Below, piece by piece: positions 23,590 to 35,717 of a stretch of 64,000 nucleotides of DNA (its first letter is position 1; every line of letters begins with the position of its first letter). Source of the stretch: Elmis aenea (lineage: Eukaryota; Arthropoda; Insecta; Coleoptera; Elmidae); contig OX393581.1 in the NCBI GenBank assembly GCA_947652605.1, positions 28,948,788 to 29,012,787 of the forward strand, written 5' to 3'. Position numbers and translations under genes: made by a program. The notes below the pieces were generated by a model that worked only from the letters and a program-made list of their open reading frames with translations, was not told where the DNA came from and did no database searches.

Positions 23590-24096
23590 CAGGGTGTTTC
23601 TTAAATATTGCGAAAAAATTCAGGTGGTGATTCCTTATCGAAAATTAAAAGAAATCTTTCATATAATTTTTTTTCCTTAGACGTCTTCTTTCTGAGTTAC
23701 ACCCCCCTAAAGGGGAGCGTAAAATTAGGTTTTTATTTTATTTTTCTTTGAATAAATGTAGAAGAATGATATTTGGTAGATGTTTTATACTTATTAAAAG
23801 GTTTCCCATAGTAATATTTTCAATCATCTCCCACCTTCACAGGGGGCTGAAAAGTGCGACCCCTGTAGGTTTTTTTATCAGAACTTTTTGGTGGGTTGAA
23901 ATTTTACAAATTTTTTTTTTGGAAGATTGATTTATTTAGAAACTTTTTCTGTTCTTTAGTTGTTCTCACAAAACCTACCGTTTTTAAGTAAAAAATAAAA
24001 CAAGTCAACATGAACCATCAAATATTCCAATATAAAACGACTTATTTTGGTGGTTGCCATGGTTTGTTTATGTTCATATTGGGTACAAACACCCTG
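23590..24096. mobile_element. Short asymmetric CAGGGTGTTTC-family element (copy 2)
   Basis: It begins CAGGGTGTTTCTTAAATA like the left arm of 13671-14636 and follows it down to the GTTTATGTTCATATTGGGTA centre. It then ends at once with CAAACACCCTG next to TATA. It is one arm plus a terminal stub, 507 bp, with TATA on both sides. Confidence 0.85.
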
Positions 24097-24097
24097 T

Positions 24098-25017
24098 ATA
24101 ATATAATATTTCTGTGTGGTCACCTCACACAAAGCTCAGTTCAAGTTAAAAAAAAGTCGTCAAATTCGTTTCCATAGTCACAATTAATTTACTTATGTTA
24201 GTTACTCAGACGTATTCATTTGCTAAATTTTAATGCAGTTTTATTTTTTTGCACGAATTAGAATGAAAATGTAATTACTTTATTAGAACTTTTCTTTTAA
24301 ACTGTAATTTATTTAACAGTTTAACATATAACAAAGTAAATACAACTTTTTTCCTAAACAAACGTTTCCGATTTAATCCAATTGTTTTATTATCATTTAC
24401 ACATTTTTTTTTCACAGTCTGGTCTGTTAGGCAACTAAAAAAAAAGCAGATAAACAAAATTAATATTTAGTACGTTTATGTTATGTACGTTTATGTTAAT
24501 GACAGTTTGATTAAATTTTACATGATGTGAAACAACATTTGTAATTCTGAGTGCTTAGTGATGCGTCAGAAGATTTTCAATTAGTATCTATGAGTAAAGA
24601 ATTCACATATGGGTATACTTCTTTTCAGATAAAAACGTGGTTTGCATTTTCAACTACTGTCGGTCTCTACCTTTAACTTCGCTTATTATTAGTGTAGTGC
24701 CATTTCATTTATAATCTAATAAAAAAACAATTTTTTATGTAGTCGTACCGTCAGGTGTAGGACTGCTAGTAAAATTTAAAAAAATAATAATCAAAAAAAC
24801 ATAAAAATAAAAATAAAATGAATATAGGTAAATATTAATTAATTAAATTAAGGTATACCATTTAAAATTTATGATTGGAAATGTTTATAAAAGTTTTTTG
24901 CAAATTCATCATAATATTTAAAAAAATGTGCAAAAATCAACATTATTGTTTTTGCTTAATTCTAAAAAGCATAGCACCATTTGTTGCTATCGTCCAGTTT
25001 TACTTTCTAAAGCATCA
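24098..25017. other. AT-rich intron, nothing definite
   Basis: A TCAGGTGTAGGACTG motif near 24752 also occurs (as TTAGGTGTAGGACTG) in the 3' end of the LINE remnant at 1608, hinting at another small fragment of that LINE. Otherwise nothing was seen. Confidence 0.3.
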
Positions 25018-25560
25018 ATTTAATAATAATAATAAGAACCCTTTTTTAGCTTTTTAGCTTATTTTATATAATTTTCATCTTGCTTGTATTTATTTGTACA
25101 TATTCTTTTAAACTATTATATCTTAACACAATATTTCACATACTCTAGGCACGATTTTTTAAAAATTTGATCTTGACGTTGTTTTTTGTTTAATTTCAAT
25201 AGGTAATTTATTAAAAATCTTGAGCGTTTGTAGTACAAGGCGTTCTATTAATTTGTTTTACTTAATTTCGGTAAAGTTGTTGCTGTTCCTTTCGCGAATG
25301 TCACAGTTTTGTATTAAATTTTTATGTCATGTAACCAGGTAAAAAATTATTTATTGCCTTATGTATCAGAAAAGGCAATTAAACGTAATTTTTGACGTAG
25401 GTATACTTAACCAGGTTAGAGTTTTCAGCATTTCGCTAACATTAGTGTATTAAGCATTTTAATATTATACGCATTGCTCAATTATATGAAAAAACATTAA
25501 TTTGATTACCTACTTGGAGTAAAGTTTTCCAGCCAATGCAGCAGCGCAAATCCGTGAGTT
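25018..25560 (-). pseudogene. LINE ORF2 C-terminal remnant
   Basis: Degraded minus-strand coding sequence contains SEMLKTLTWLSIP (about 25430-25380) and LKIFNKLPIEIKQ (about 25240-25190). These match in order the conserved C-terminal tail of CR1/Jockey-like LINE polymerases, as in the remnant at 6807-8815. Stops and frameshifts interrupt it. A short (TAA)n run at 25020-25035 marks the probable 3' end. Confidence 0.65.
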
Positions 25561-27506
25561 ATTTTAAAATAACAATTAAAGACAAGCAAAAGAAAATAAG
25601 CGATTTTTAAGATAAACACATCAATCACTTCAACATTTACAGATATAAAATTATTATTATTATTATTATGTGATTCGTTAAGATTATTTCATTTTATTGT
25701 GTATTAAATAATAATTAAATGTGAATTGTAAACTACTGAATAATTACATAAACTATTAAAAAAAACAGTAATGTTGACAGGAACTTTTATAATTACAACA
25801 TAATTGAAAATAATGATCGTAATTACTAGCTTAGTAAAGAATATATTTAAACATGGGATTGTCTACGTCTGTAATACTTTGGAATTTATGTATTTTATTG
25901 ATTTTACACAATATTGTTGGTTCGTTTAAGGGGTATGGTTGAACTTGCGAAGAAATTTTTGTTGTACTTATATCGACAATAAAGTCTGAAAACAACAAGT
26001 TCATAACTTTGTTATTCCTTTGCAAACAAAAAGATTCTATAAGCGTAGTGCTTATTTACAATCGTCCTCGTAGGCTCATGCATACTTCATAGCGTCCTTG
26101 CAGACTTCACGGTTGCTTTTAAATTTTAAGTCGATGCACAGCTCTCCTTTCTTATTCCACTCGCATTGCCGTTTGAGCAAGAAGAGAACAAATCATCAAA
26201 CGTGTAAAAACCACAACCGGAGAAAAACACGAAACAAAAAGGCGAACTATTGTCAACGCACCGTTGTGGGCATTTTTACCGCAAATGTTAGTAAACCGCC
26301 GCAAAAATCGCTGACTTACGATTACTGCCCTTTTTATAAAACCAAGACCACCTATGATTACATTTTATTTCGATGGTATATTACAAGTACAGGCAATTTT
26401 TTCTATTTTGGATCTTATGAAGACATGAATCGATTTTGATTAACATCTTTTGACAGCTGTCAGTCAATGCATTTGAGTTATGAATTATTTTATATTTAGG
26501 TTGTTTTTTTTTGCTATACGGATTTATCAATTATTCACCACCATATACTGAATGTTTAGAACGAAAGATAAATCATTTTATGTGTACAGTATACGCACAA
26601 CTTTGTTTTACATGCGCAAGAACATTGTAGAGGAAAATTTATTACTCATTTTACCTGTAATTTCAAATTTACGAAGCGCTGATTTATTGCCATTAGAACA
26701 ACTGACAATATGTAATTAATTGCTCGAGATAAAAAACTACTGATAAGCATATCGGCATCATAATAATATAGATTAGTAAATTAGAAAACTGACCAGATGT
26801 TAACTTTTCATTTTAATAACTTGTAATTTATATTGCTCCCCTGAAGTAAAATATTATTTATTTTACGTTTCCGCTATTAAGATATTACTGGTACTAGTTT
26901 CTCATACATTATTTAAAAAAAAAACAATACTTCCTCGAGTGCGTATTTACCAGAAATTTAATTTAAAGAAAGGGTTGATGCCATTGTCGGGTTGTCTTTA
27001 GCGGGCCTCAGATAAAATTTAGCGTTTGGGCCCCATTTATAGAGGGTTTTTGCGATTTTATTAATAATTACAATTTTTTTCGGTGTAGAATGGAACTCCA
27101 GACGTTTGTCTATTTGTTAATCCGATCCTGGTTGATGCGATCAGAAACAAATTTCTTTGTAACAAAGACGCTAAAAGTGTAGTTGTTTAACGACTTTCTT
27201 TGAGTCAGTCAGCTGATTAATGCATAAACAGGGTTAAATATGATACAATAATATCTAAATCCACACAATACAAAAACACTTTATTTAGTTTATTGTTAAA
27301 AAAAATATTAATTATAATTTAGTTTTTAAAGTTTTAAACTATCAGTCAATAGTTATCTACTATTAAGTTTTGTATAGTTTTTCATGAACGCTTAAAATAC
27401 AACAACAATTTTGATTTAAAACAATTAAAATCAAATCTTGTGCGGTTCCAAATGTACTATCAAACTTTATATTGATTACTGAAGATTTAAAATATACAAC
27501 AAAATA
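25561..27506. other. AT-rich intron with one unassigned open frame
   Basis: A 113-codon plus-strand frame (26098-26439) is unrecognised and probably due to chance; its region is slightly less AT-rich. An ATT repeat lies at 25648-25670. Confidence 0.3.
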
Positions 27507-27513
27507 AAATAAT

Positions 27514-27517
<4 letters not shown>
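27507..27517 (+). repeat. Candidate target-site duplication, left copy
   Basis: AAATAATAAAT directly precedes the poly(T) run at the 3' end of the Jockey LINE and recurs at its 5' end (31862-31872). It is low in complexity, so a chance match is possible. Confidence 0.55.
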
Positions 27518-27551
<34 letters not shown>

Positions 27552-27720
27552 GAAATGCAACTAGTCAAGCTACTACTGACTAACGAGCACCTTAAATCTA
27601 TCTTAATCTACTAGTTACTACAAATAATAGAACTCCTCCCCTCGGTGTGTCCTATTTCCTGGTTTCCACTTGGGCACATCCTGGCCTGCCCACTTCACTA
27701 CACTACACTACCAAGCGAAC

Positions 27721-30396
27721 TTATACAAGTTCGAACGGCTTAGTTCGTTTTAGCCTTCGCACTATTGAAGCGTTGTCAAGGAGCTGCACTACCTCCACGT
27801 TGACGTGCCGGTGTAGTCGGTCCTCGTGCTTCTTGGCTGATTTCTTAATCTCCTCGGTAACATGATTGGCTCCAAGGTCTTTATGGATATCATTGTTTCG
27901 ACAGTACCATGGGGCATTTACAATTCCCCTTACCACTTTGTTCTGAAATTTTTGGATGATTTCAATATTGCTTTTACTCGCACAGCCCCAGAGCTGTGCT
28001 CCATAAGTCCAGACCGGTTTCAGTATCTGGTTATATACTAAGGTTTTGTTTCGCATTGATAGTTGGGATTTGCTTCCCAGAAGCCAGTTCATTTTTTTAT
28101 ACTTTATGTTTAGTTCTTCTCTCTTCTTCTTCACGTGTTCGCTCCATCGAAGCTTAGCATCCAGTGTCATTCCTAGGTATTTTGCAGAGTTTGAGTGCGG
28201 TAATCGGTTGCCACCAATTTTTATTGGGATGTGATGTGTTTTACGATTGGTAAAATTGACGTGGACCGACTTCGTTTCGTTTAGCTTAATGCGCCATTTT
28301 TCTGTCCATGTGCTTATTTTGTTTATGGCCTGCTGCAGCTTGTTAGTTGCTTCTACGATGTTTTCTTCTACCGCTAACACTGTGGTATCGTCTGCGAACG
28401 TTGCTATTGTGGTGCCGTTAGTTTGTGGAATATCGTGGGTATATAAGAGGTATAAAACTGGCCCTAGCACGCTTCCTTGAGGAACGCCTGCTTTTATGTC
28501 TTTGAGCCCGGAATAATGGTTTCCCTGCTTTATTCTGAATAGTCTTCCTGAGATATAGGATTTTAGTATTTGGCAATACTGCTCTGGTAATAACGTTTGC
28601 AGTTTAATCATTAGCCCTTTATGCCAGACCTTATCAAAAGCTTGTTTGACGTCTAGGAAAATTGCAGCACATATTTTCTTTTCTTCTAGAGCTTTTTCTA
28701 TCAGATCTGTGACTCTGTGTACTTGGTCTATTGTAGAGTGTTCCTCTCGGAATCCAAATTGATGAGTTGGTATGATATTTTTTCTTTCGATTATGATCTT
28801 CATTCGCTTTAAGAGCAATTTTTCAAAGAGTTTGGAGATAACGGGTAGCAACGAGATCGGTCTATACGAGGTAACTTCATGTGGTGGTTTTCCCTGCTTT
28901 TGGATCATTATTACTTCTGCTATTTTCCAGATTTTTGGTACGTGTTTCAGCCTAAAGGTAGCGTTTATTAGGTTTGTTAGTTTTACAATCCCCTTTCTAG
29001 GGAGTTGTTTGAGAGTTAGACCTGTTATAAGATCGAAACCTGGGGCTTTTCTCGAGTTAATATTGTTTTTGATGTCATTCTCAACCTCCTTTGGTGTTAC
29101 CAGTGGGATCTCCTCCCCACCCTCCCGTGGTAGCAGCAGCTGATCTGTATTATTTACACTCTCACGAGTATATTGTTCATTAGGTTTAAATGTTTGTTCC
29201 AGGTGATCTGCGAATAGTTCAGCTTTATGTTCATCGCTTTTCGCCCATCTACCTTCTTCACTCCTTATAGGTGGTACTTGTAAAGCTGGTCTCTTCAGTT
29301 TTTTCGTAGCTCTCCATAGTGAGTACTCCGTCTTTTTTTCAGCCGATAGCCCTTTCATATAAGTACTAAAACTTTCATTTTTGCACTTCTGTATCTCCCT
29401 CTTCAGTTGTTGACTAAGATTATTTAAACTTGTCTTATCGGTAGGTGCTCTTGTGCGTTGCCAACGTTTACGCGCTTTTCTTTTTTCAGCAATTAGCTCA
29501 CGAATTTCCTTTGGGTAGTTGTTTTCCCTTGTTTTCCCTGTGATGAACGGAGTGTTTTTCCATGCTGCTTTCTGTATGATTTTCATAAAGTTTTCTGTTT
29601 CTTCGTCCAACTGTTCAGTTGTTCTTAAGGGTACTGATAATTCAATATTGTTATTGATTTCTTCTTTAAACCCTTCCCAGTCAGTATATTTGTTTACTAA
29701 TGTTGGGTTGGATTCTTTTTTAATAACTGTTTCACTCAGTGTAAGAATTATTCCTGAATGATCCGAGTTTAAGCCGTATTCTTCCTCGACATCTATATAA
29801 TTTGCCGATATTTTTTTTGTAATGAAGAAATCCAATAGGTCTGGTATTTTTTGTACATCTGTTGGCCAGTATGTTGGTTTTTTTGTTGAGTGGTATTCAC
29901 ATCCATATTCCACAATGGCGTCGTGTAATTCCTTTCCTTTTCTTGTAGTTAACCTTGATCCCCAGTTAATATTTTTTGAGTTGTAATCTCCACCTATTAT
30001 AAATCGTTCCCCGAGGCTTCTGAGGAATCTTAGATAATTTTCTTTTTTTAGGTTGTATCTCGGTGGGCAGTACGCTGCAGCAAAAGTTACTGATTGCTTC
30101 TTAGTTTTCACCGTTACTGCTGTAGCCTGGATTTCGCTTGTTGCATATTTTGTTTCCTCGTGATGTGTTATATTATTTTTAATTATAACTGCGCTACCTC
30201 CCCTCGCTGTGTTTTGGGGATGTACCGTGTGGTATAATTGGTATCCTCTTATTCTTACATAAGTTTGATTAGTTAAGTGGGTTTCTGCAAGGAGACACAC
30301 ATCTATTTTTTGTTCATCAAGTATTACTTGCAGCTCTTGTTGTCTATGCAATAATCCGTTGACATTCCATTCGAGTACTCTTATCGTTTCACCCAT
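27721..30396 (-). CDS. LINE ORF2: AP endonuclease plus reverse transcriptase (Jockey clade)
   Basis: The 891-residue polyprotein nicks target DNA and copies the element's RNA at the nick. The apurinic-type endonuclease occupies about residues 1-225, with WNVNG (10-14), E38 and H40 in AETH, D137 and N139 in GGDYN, and D212-H213 in SDHS. All of these expected catalytic positions are present. The reverse transcriptase spans about 440-705, with D582 in FLDVKQAFD, GVPQGSVLGP near 638, and the catalytic FADD box at 667-670. The C-terminal part (about 730-891) has the usual LINE C-terminal region, including a WTYGAQLWG stretch, and no RNase H domain. The length is normal for the clade and there are no internal stops. 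The start ATG overlaps the ORF1 stop in TAATG, supporting coupled translation. It may still be functional. Confidence 0.95.
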   Translation of the reverse strand: MGETIRVLEWNVNGLLHRQQELQVILDEQKIDVCLLAETHLTNQTYVRIRGYQLYHTVHPQNTARGGSAVIIKNNITHHEETKYATSEIQATAVTVKTKKQSVTFAAAYCPPRYNLKKENYLRFLRSLGERFIIGGDYNSKNINWGSRLTTRKGKELHDAIVEYGCEYHSTKKPTYWPTDVQKIPDLLDFFITKKISANYIDVEEEYGLNSDHSGIILTLSETVIKKESNPTLVNKYTDWEGFKEEINNNIELSVPLRTTEQLDEETENFMKIIQKAAWKNTPFITGKTRENNYPKEIRELIAEKRKARKRWQRTRAPTDKTSLNNLSQQLKREIQKCKNESFSTYMKGLSAEKKTEYSLWRATKKLKRPALQVPPIRSEEGRWAKSDEHKAELFADHLEQTFKPNEQYTRESVNNTDQLLLPREGGEEIPLVTPKEVENDIKNNINSRKAPGFDLITGLTLKQLPRKGIVKLTNLINATFRLKHVPKIWKIAEVIMIQKQGKPPHEVTSYRPISLLPVISKLFEKLLLKRMKIIIERKNIIPTHQFGFREEHSTIDQVHRVTDLIEKALEEKKICAAIFLDVKQAFDKVWHKGLMIKLQTLLPEQYCQILKSYISGRLFRIKQGNHYSGLKDIKAGVPQGSVLGPVLYLLYTHDIPQTNGTTIATFADDTTVLAVEENIVEATNKLQQAINKISTWTEKWRIKLNETKSVHVNFTNRKTHHIPIKIGGNRLPHSNSAKYLGMTLDAKLRWSEHVKKKREELNIKYKKMNWLLGSKSQLSMRNKTLVYNQILKPVWTYGAQLWGCASKSNIEIIQKFQNKVVRGIVNAPWYCRNNDIHKDLGANHVTEEIKKSAKKHEDRLHRHVNVEVVQLLDNASIVRRLKRTKPFELV

Positions 30397-31699
30397 TATA
30401 TTAGTTTATTTTGGTTGGCTCCCCTTGTGCTACCCAATTCTAGTATTTTCACTCTTTCTAAAATTGCCTTGTTTATGCTATCTTGTTGATCCAATTTTTC
30501 GATTATCTTTGTTAGCATTTGATTGACCGTCATTTCTTCTTGCGGCTCTTGTACGTTTACATTAGTATTTCCAGCTATTTGCCCATATGTTTTTCCCACC
30601 TGGGTTTGTGAATATTGCACTTGCTGTAGTTGTCTTGTTATATTTTCGCTAGTCTTAGTTTCTGTTTTTTTCTGATTTGAATTGTTTCTCATTTTTTGTA
30701 GCTCTGTTGCGACGACACAGCCCCTATAATTTGCCGGGTGAGCTTCACCGCAGTTAACGCATTTTGGATGGCTTTGTTTTGGTTTCTGGCAGTCTTTCGT
30801 GTGGTGTTTGCCGATGCACTTCACACATCTCGCTTCCCTTCGGCAATATTTTTGGGTGTGACCATATCCCTGGCAGTTTTTACATTGTGGGATTACGTTT
30901 GACCTTCTTAGCGCTTCTATTGTCACTTTCATATGTAAAATTTCTTTTATTTCGTATATTTTCTTGCTATCTTCTTGTTTTTCAAATGTAAGCATGAAGA
31001 GTGGGAGAGGTCTTTTATCTTTCCTACTCCGTAATTGGGCTACTTGTATAATGGCGAAGTTTTTATTTTTAAGGTCTTCTAGTACCTCGTTTTCGCTCCA
31101 AGATGCATGTATATTTCTAGCCATGACTTTAATTGGCCTCGTCTGTTTATTTTCGAACGAGTACCATTCTATCTTACTTTGATTTAAGGCTTTGGTGATA
31201 CTTCTGTAATCGTTTTCTTCTTCAGCATTAATTTTTATGTCTCCGCTCTTTAATAGGGTTGTTTGAAACTTAGGGTTGTTATTTTCTTTTAGATATTTGT
31301 GCATTTCTTGATATTTTTCTAGTTTCCCTACTATTATTGGTGGAGGTTTTGTTTTTTTCGGTTCACTCGGTACCTTTATTTCGTTCTTTTTTATCTGTTG
31401 TTGCGTAGCCATTTCCGGAGAAAATTGCATACGTCGTTTTTTATGTTTTTTCACAATCCAGTCTGTTTCTTTGCTTAATTCTTCCTCATCTGTATTACTT
31501 GTTCATTTTGTTTATTTTTTTCCTCATGATTTGTATTTTGTAATACGTTTAGGTTATCTCTCAACGCTTGCATTTCTTTTTCCAGTTTTTCAATAGTTTG
31601 TAGCAGTTGTTTTCTTTCAGCTATCCACTCTGTACATTCATTATTTAGCGAAGATTGCGCTGTTATTTCGCTTGAGAACTTGTTTTGTAGGTTCGTCAT
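30396..31699 (-). pseudogene. LINE ORF1: gag-like RNA-binding protein, one frameshift
   Basis: It would form the retrotransposon ribonucleoprotein. The ATG at 31699 opens 74 codons of coiled-coil-like sequence (Glu/Lys/Gln/Leu-rich). Near 31490-31500 a one-base loss shifts the frame. The next frame already reads TDEEELSKETDWIVKKHKK before the nominal ATG at 31454 and stays open for 352 codons to 30396. That part carries a domain often found before zinc knuckles (about residues 105-185 of the 352) and three CCHC knuckles: CKNCQGYGHTQKYC (191-204), CVKC..HHTKDC (210-222) and CVNC..H..C (232-246). This is the standard Jockey gag set. A single insertion or deletion is the only visible damage. Confidence 0.88.
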
Positions 31700-31861
31700 T
31701 GTAAAAAGCCGTTTTAATTCACTTCTTTTTATCGCGATAGCACTATGACCTACCGGTCACCGGATAACACTCGCGATGAATGTTATCCTTTAAATTCGCG
31801 CACACCTGACACTTTTCTCGGAGCAATACGTGTTCACTCTTTGAACGCCAAACTGTGAATG
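31700..31861 (-). promoter_or_regulatory. 5' UTR and presumed internal promoter of the Jockey LINE
   Basis: This is the region between the 5' end (minus strand CATTCACAGTTTGG) and the ORF1 ATG. LINEs of this clade carry an internal promoter at their 5' end; that role is inferred from the family. A hairpin (ATAACATTCATCGCGAGTGTTAT, abbreviated arms ATAACA/TGTTAT, around 31766-31788) and a CCGGTGACCGGT near-palindrome lie within it. Confidence 0.5.
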
Positions 31862-31872
31862 AAATAATAAAT
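31862..31872 (+). repeat. Candidate target-site duplication, right copy
   Basis: AAATAATAAAT abuts the 5' end of the Jockey LINE; partner of 27507-27517. Confidence 0.55.
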
Positions 31873-33530
31873 AATCGCACTTTCACGTACAATATTACCA
31901 TTTAAATAAACACAAAATCGTTAGATGTTTTAGATTATATTAATGAAATTATTTGTTACATCAACTCAAAATTTATGTTACCCACTCAATTAATGTGTTT
32001 AAATTTTTATTGGTTCTTGTGATAAAATTATTTACGAAAATATTAAAAATGCTAGTGTAACAACAATAATAATGTAGGCTTATTCACTATTGATCACAAC
32101 GAAGACGTTAAGACTTTCATAGATTATAATTATGAATTTAATAGATAATTGCAAGGATAACCAGTACTAATACTGTGTGTTACTAGATGAAGTTTATAAA
32201 GTATTAAATATACCGTTCGTACGTACGTTTTTACTTACATTTACTTGTTAAAATTAAACTAGCCACTAATATCTTAGCAAATGGAAGAAAAATTTTAAAA
32301 CGGTAATTAGATATTGTCACTGTAATTTACAAAATTGGTCATCACGTTAAGTAACGAGAAATAATTATCGATCAAGTGTATGTCTTTATAGCAAATATGA
32401 TGTAGTAGCTGTCCAATTACCTTAACGACTATACTAGAATCAAGTGAGTGCTAGAACGGATTCTGCGGTCACTTGTTTCCCATGTGCAGTGTTTTGTTTG
32501 AACATTAATAAAACGTTTACATCAATGTATCCAATACGTCGTTAAAGTGAATTTTTCAAAGAACATACATACATGCACGAATTACCTTCGAGATGTAATA
32601 AATTTTTTATCATTTATCTATTTCAGAAAACTGCATAATTTATATTACTGTGATCAATTATTTTATTTTATTTCAATGTTATTTTATTTACTTTGAAATG
32701 AATAATATTGCAACAAATTGCTGATTCATCAATTACTGAAACATGTAACACTTCAAAAGGGCCAGGTTATGAGGATTTCAACTTTAGTAAAACACTTTAA
32801 CGTTAAAATATTACGGCCATAGGTAACCTGGGTCCTACAACGCCAGCATTTGGGTTTTCGTCAATCAACAAACGATTTGTTGATAAAGTTGTACATCATA
32901 AGTAGAACATACTACTCGCACAAATATGTGTTTATAGGAAAGAATGACAAAGATGCAACTACAATAAAAAAGGGATAGAAACAGGAAATCTAAAATCTTG
33001 GATGATCGCCCTGGGTTAGTTAAGAACCAACCCACCGAAAAATGTACAGCCAGTCGAAAAATAAAGGAGTTTGTTGTTAAAATTGTTGTGTTTTATTTGT
33101 TTCTTACTGGGTACTAATTGCTCTAGACCTGTGTACTACGTAAAACAACAATAAATAGAAGAGTAATAAGTACTCTTACCCAACAGTGCGGTCCATTACA
33201 TAATTGTAATTTTTTTGAAAAAATATTTTTAGAATTCACAACAAAGTTTGTAGGTTAAAAATAAATCGTCCCGCAAAAAATAAGTTTTTATGTTTTTCTT
33301 GTTAATACGACTTATTTGTTATTATCTTAACTTTGGAAACTGACAATTACTGAAAAGAGTTTTTAGCTGAATCCAAAAGACGTATTTTATAACAGATGAA
33401 AAGTCATGACAAAAAGTTGACGAATCAAAACCAAAAGCTATAAAACACAACTACATTTCAACAGCGAAAACGAATGTGTACTGCAAAATTACAATTTTAT
33501 CCTTATTCATACAGAATTAGTATCCTATTC
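31873..33530. other. AT-rich intron, nothing definite
   Basis: No coding, RNA-gene or repeat structure was recognised. Confidence 0.4.
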
Positions 33531-33716
33531 CAGGGGGGCGCAAACTAGGGGGCGCGCCATTTCATAATTGTTTAATGATTGAATTGAGACCTGCTATTTT
33601 CAGAGCGTAAAAAAAAATAAACAAAGTTATGTTGGTACCTTGCCAGCTGTGTTGGGGGCGCAAATTTGTATGTTGAAAAAAGGAGGGGCGCGGCTTGAAA
33701 AGCTTGCGTACCCCTG
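33531..33716. mobile_element. Tiny hAT-type element (186 bp) with GGGGCGCG ends
   Basis: CAGGGGGGCGCAAACT and (inverted) CAGGGGTACGCAAGC are the ends, with GGGGGCGCG-type motifs just inside both. Flanking 8-mers do not match, so the superfamily is inferred from the CAG ends and motif style. Confidence 0.65.
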
Positions 33717-35093
33717 TATTCACCATTTTCATAATACGTAATTAAAACTTATTTTTAAATTACATTTTATTAAGAAAAATACACTCCAGAACATTTTTTT
33801 TTTCAATGGTTAAAGCTGTAATCTAAAATTTTACAAAACAGTTTTAGTAGGGATTTTTTATAGGCCCCAACAGAGACTTCATTCCTTTAATAGTCTAAAT
33901 TCAGGGGACCGCAGAACGTATTAATGCGTTTAAATCCCGAAATCGAAAATTTTCACGATCACAATATTTCTTCATACAACGTATAGCGAAAGTTAAACTT
34001 GTAAGTGTTATGTAAGGTCCATCTATTTACTGGCAATTGTTTTTTACTTTTACAAGTTTATTTCGAAAACTTATAATTTATAACTTCTCAAGATATCAGG
34101 ATGTAGATAGATTATGTCACCACCTACACCAGTTATGATCATAACAATATCGTAATTAATTATTCTTTTATAAGTAAAAGTATGCAATATACCTACAAGG
34201 GTTCTTAAAAGTAATTAAAGACGTCTCGGAAACGGTATCAAATCAAATATATCATACACCTCCATGGCGATATTTCATTTCACTGTATTAATGCTAAATT
34301 AACTACGATATTATTCTCGTACAATTTCTTAGCGCAAGTTAACAAATTGCCTACGCGTTGACCGCACCAGAGGTGTATATATCAATAAGCAGTCGATTGT
34401 CCAAACCTGTACTTATGTATAACGCTAGATATTTATTTACAATGTAACAACCTGTTACTTTACAGCCGTAATACTTCCTTATCACTTAAAATGACAGTTC
34501 TAAATGACACCCAGTACACTATATAATATAATTACAAGGATAACTTGGCTTGCAATCATCTAATAGATTGTGTATACGGTAAATATGCATTAAACTAGAG
34601 CGTTTTAGCACAACACTTCGACGTGCAAACTAATAGAGACATTGCAAAATAAAATCTAGTCAGGCACTGAAATTTAAAAAAATACAGGTTGATTTACAGG
34701 TACAACGCCGATTTTCCCGAACTCTGGGTTCAAAGGCCTTGCTGATTAACAATTTTGCCAGACCAACCGTAAAGCCATAGTAAGGGTTAAATTATAGTAA
34801 AATAAGTTAAGAATCTCACAAAATTTCGTTATCACCACCAATAAGTGCAGTGTAGTAAGTGCGCTCTACACACAACGCCATCTGTGGCCGCCCAGTAAAC
34901 TAGTCCTTTCGTAATTTTGTCCGGACTATAGGAGGTGCCGGAAAATCAGAACCGATCGAAACGTGCATTATTTTAAAAGTACATTATAATTATTCCTCAG
35001 TCGCTATGAGAGTGATGTTAATAAATTATCCAAAATATTTTACCAGTATTGCTGAGTTAAAAAAATTAATTTTTCGTTTTAGAACTATGTATA
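33717..35093. other. AT-rich intron, nothing definite
   Basis: No coding or repeat structure was recognised. Confidence 0.4.
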
Positions 35094-35717
35094 CAGGGTG
35101 TGTATAAATTGGCGGAAGCGCTACACGTGACGATGTTCTTCGTAAAATTCAAAGTCGAAAATCTTGATACAAAAATGTTGTACCATGCTTCCTATGGCCT
35201 CAGGAACCATTTAAAGAAAAAAAAATTGGCAACATTGCATACATTGATTTGCGTTTGGACATTTTTTTATCAGCAATTTTTACTTAGGTATTTATAATTT
35301 TTGTTCGAACTGAAAGTTTTCAGTTCGTAAACATAGCTGCAAACTTTTGGGTATCGTAAAACACAAACTAGAAATAATTACGAGAAAAACAGAGATGACA
35401 GCTAATGACAATGTTGCCATATGTATTATTTTCATTCAAATCAGTGATTTACATATTTTCAACACCAATTTTTGAAAGGAAGAACACAATATCTAGGAAA
35501 AAATACTATTCGAAATTTATTTTTATTCCAAATTGCAGCTTTTTCATTTGCAAGTATTAAATAATAACGCTTATTAAAGGACTAAATGTCAAAACTTTGA
35601 GGACCTCTTGCAGACACAGCAAGCATGGTACAACATTTTCGTATTAAGATTTTCGACTTAGAATTTTACGAAGAACATCGCCACGTGTAGCGCTACCGCC
35701 AATTTTTACACACCCTG
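35094..35717. mobile_element. TIR element, CAGGGTGTGTA ends (624 bp)
   Basis: Inverted repeats of about 115 bp begin CAGGGTGTGTATAAATTGGC and share GCGCTACACGTG and GATGTTCTTCGTAAAATTC, with high identity. Both ends are flanked by TATA. The interior is not palindromic, and no transposase is encoded. Confidence 0.88.

Larger units (their letters stand above)
27518..31861 (-). mobile_element. Nearly full-length Jockey-clade LINE (4.3 kb)
   Basis: Reading on the minus strand, a 5' UTR of about 160 bp starts CATTCACAGTTTGGCG. It is followed by a gag-like ORF1, ORF2 overlapping it by one base, a 3' UTR of about 175 bp, and a poly(A) tail (the T-run at 27518-27543). ORF2 encodes endonuclease and reverse transcriptase and lacks an RNase H domain, and ORF1 has three zinc knuckles of the Jockey arrangement. 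An 11-bp candidate duplication flanks it. It is far better preserved than any other element here, so it is the most recent retrotransposon insertion in the window. Confidence 0.92.

Noticed and set aside
27647..31182. Several plus-strand frames over the LINE
   Set aside because: All are antisense shadows of ORF1 and ORF2.
33531..33716. 8-bp target duplication for the small GGGGCGCG element
   Set aside because: TATTC occurs on both flanks but at offset positions, so it is not a valid duplication.
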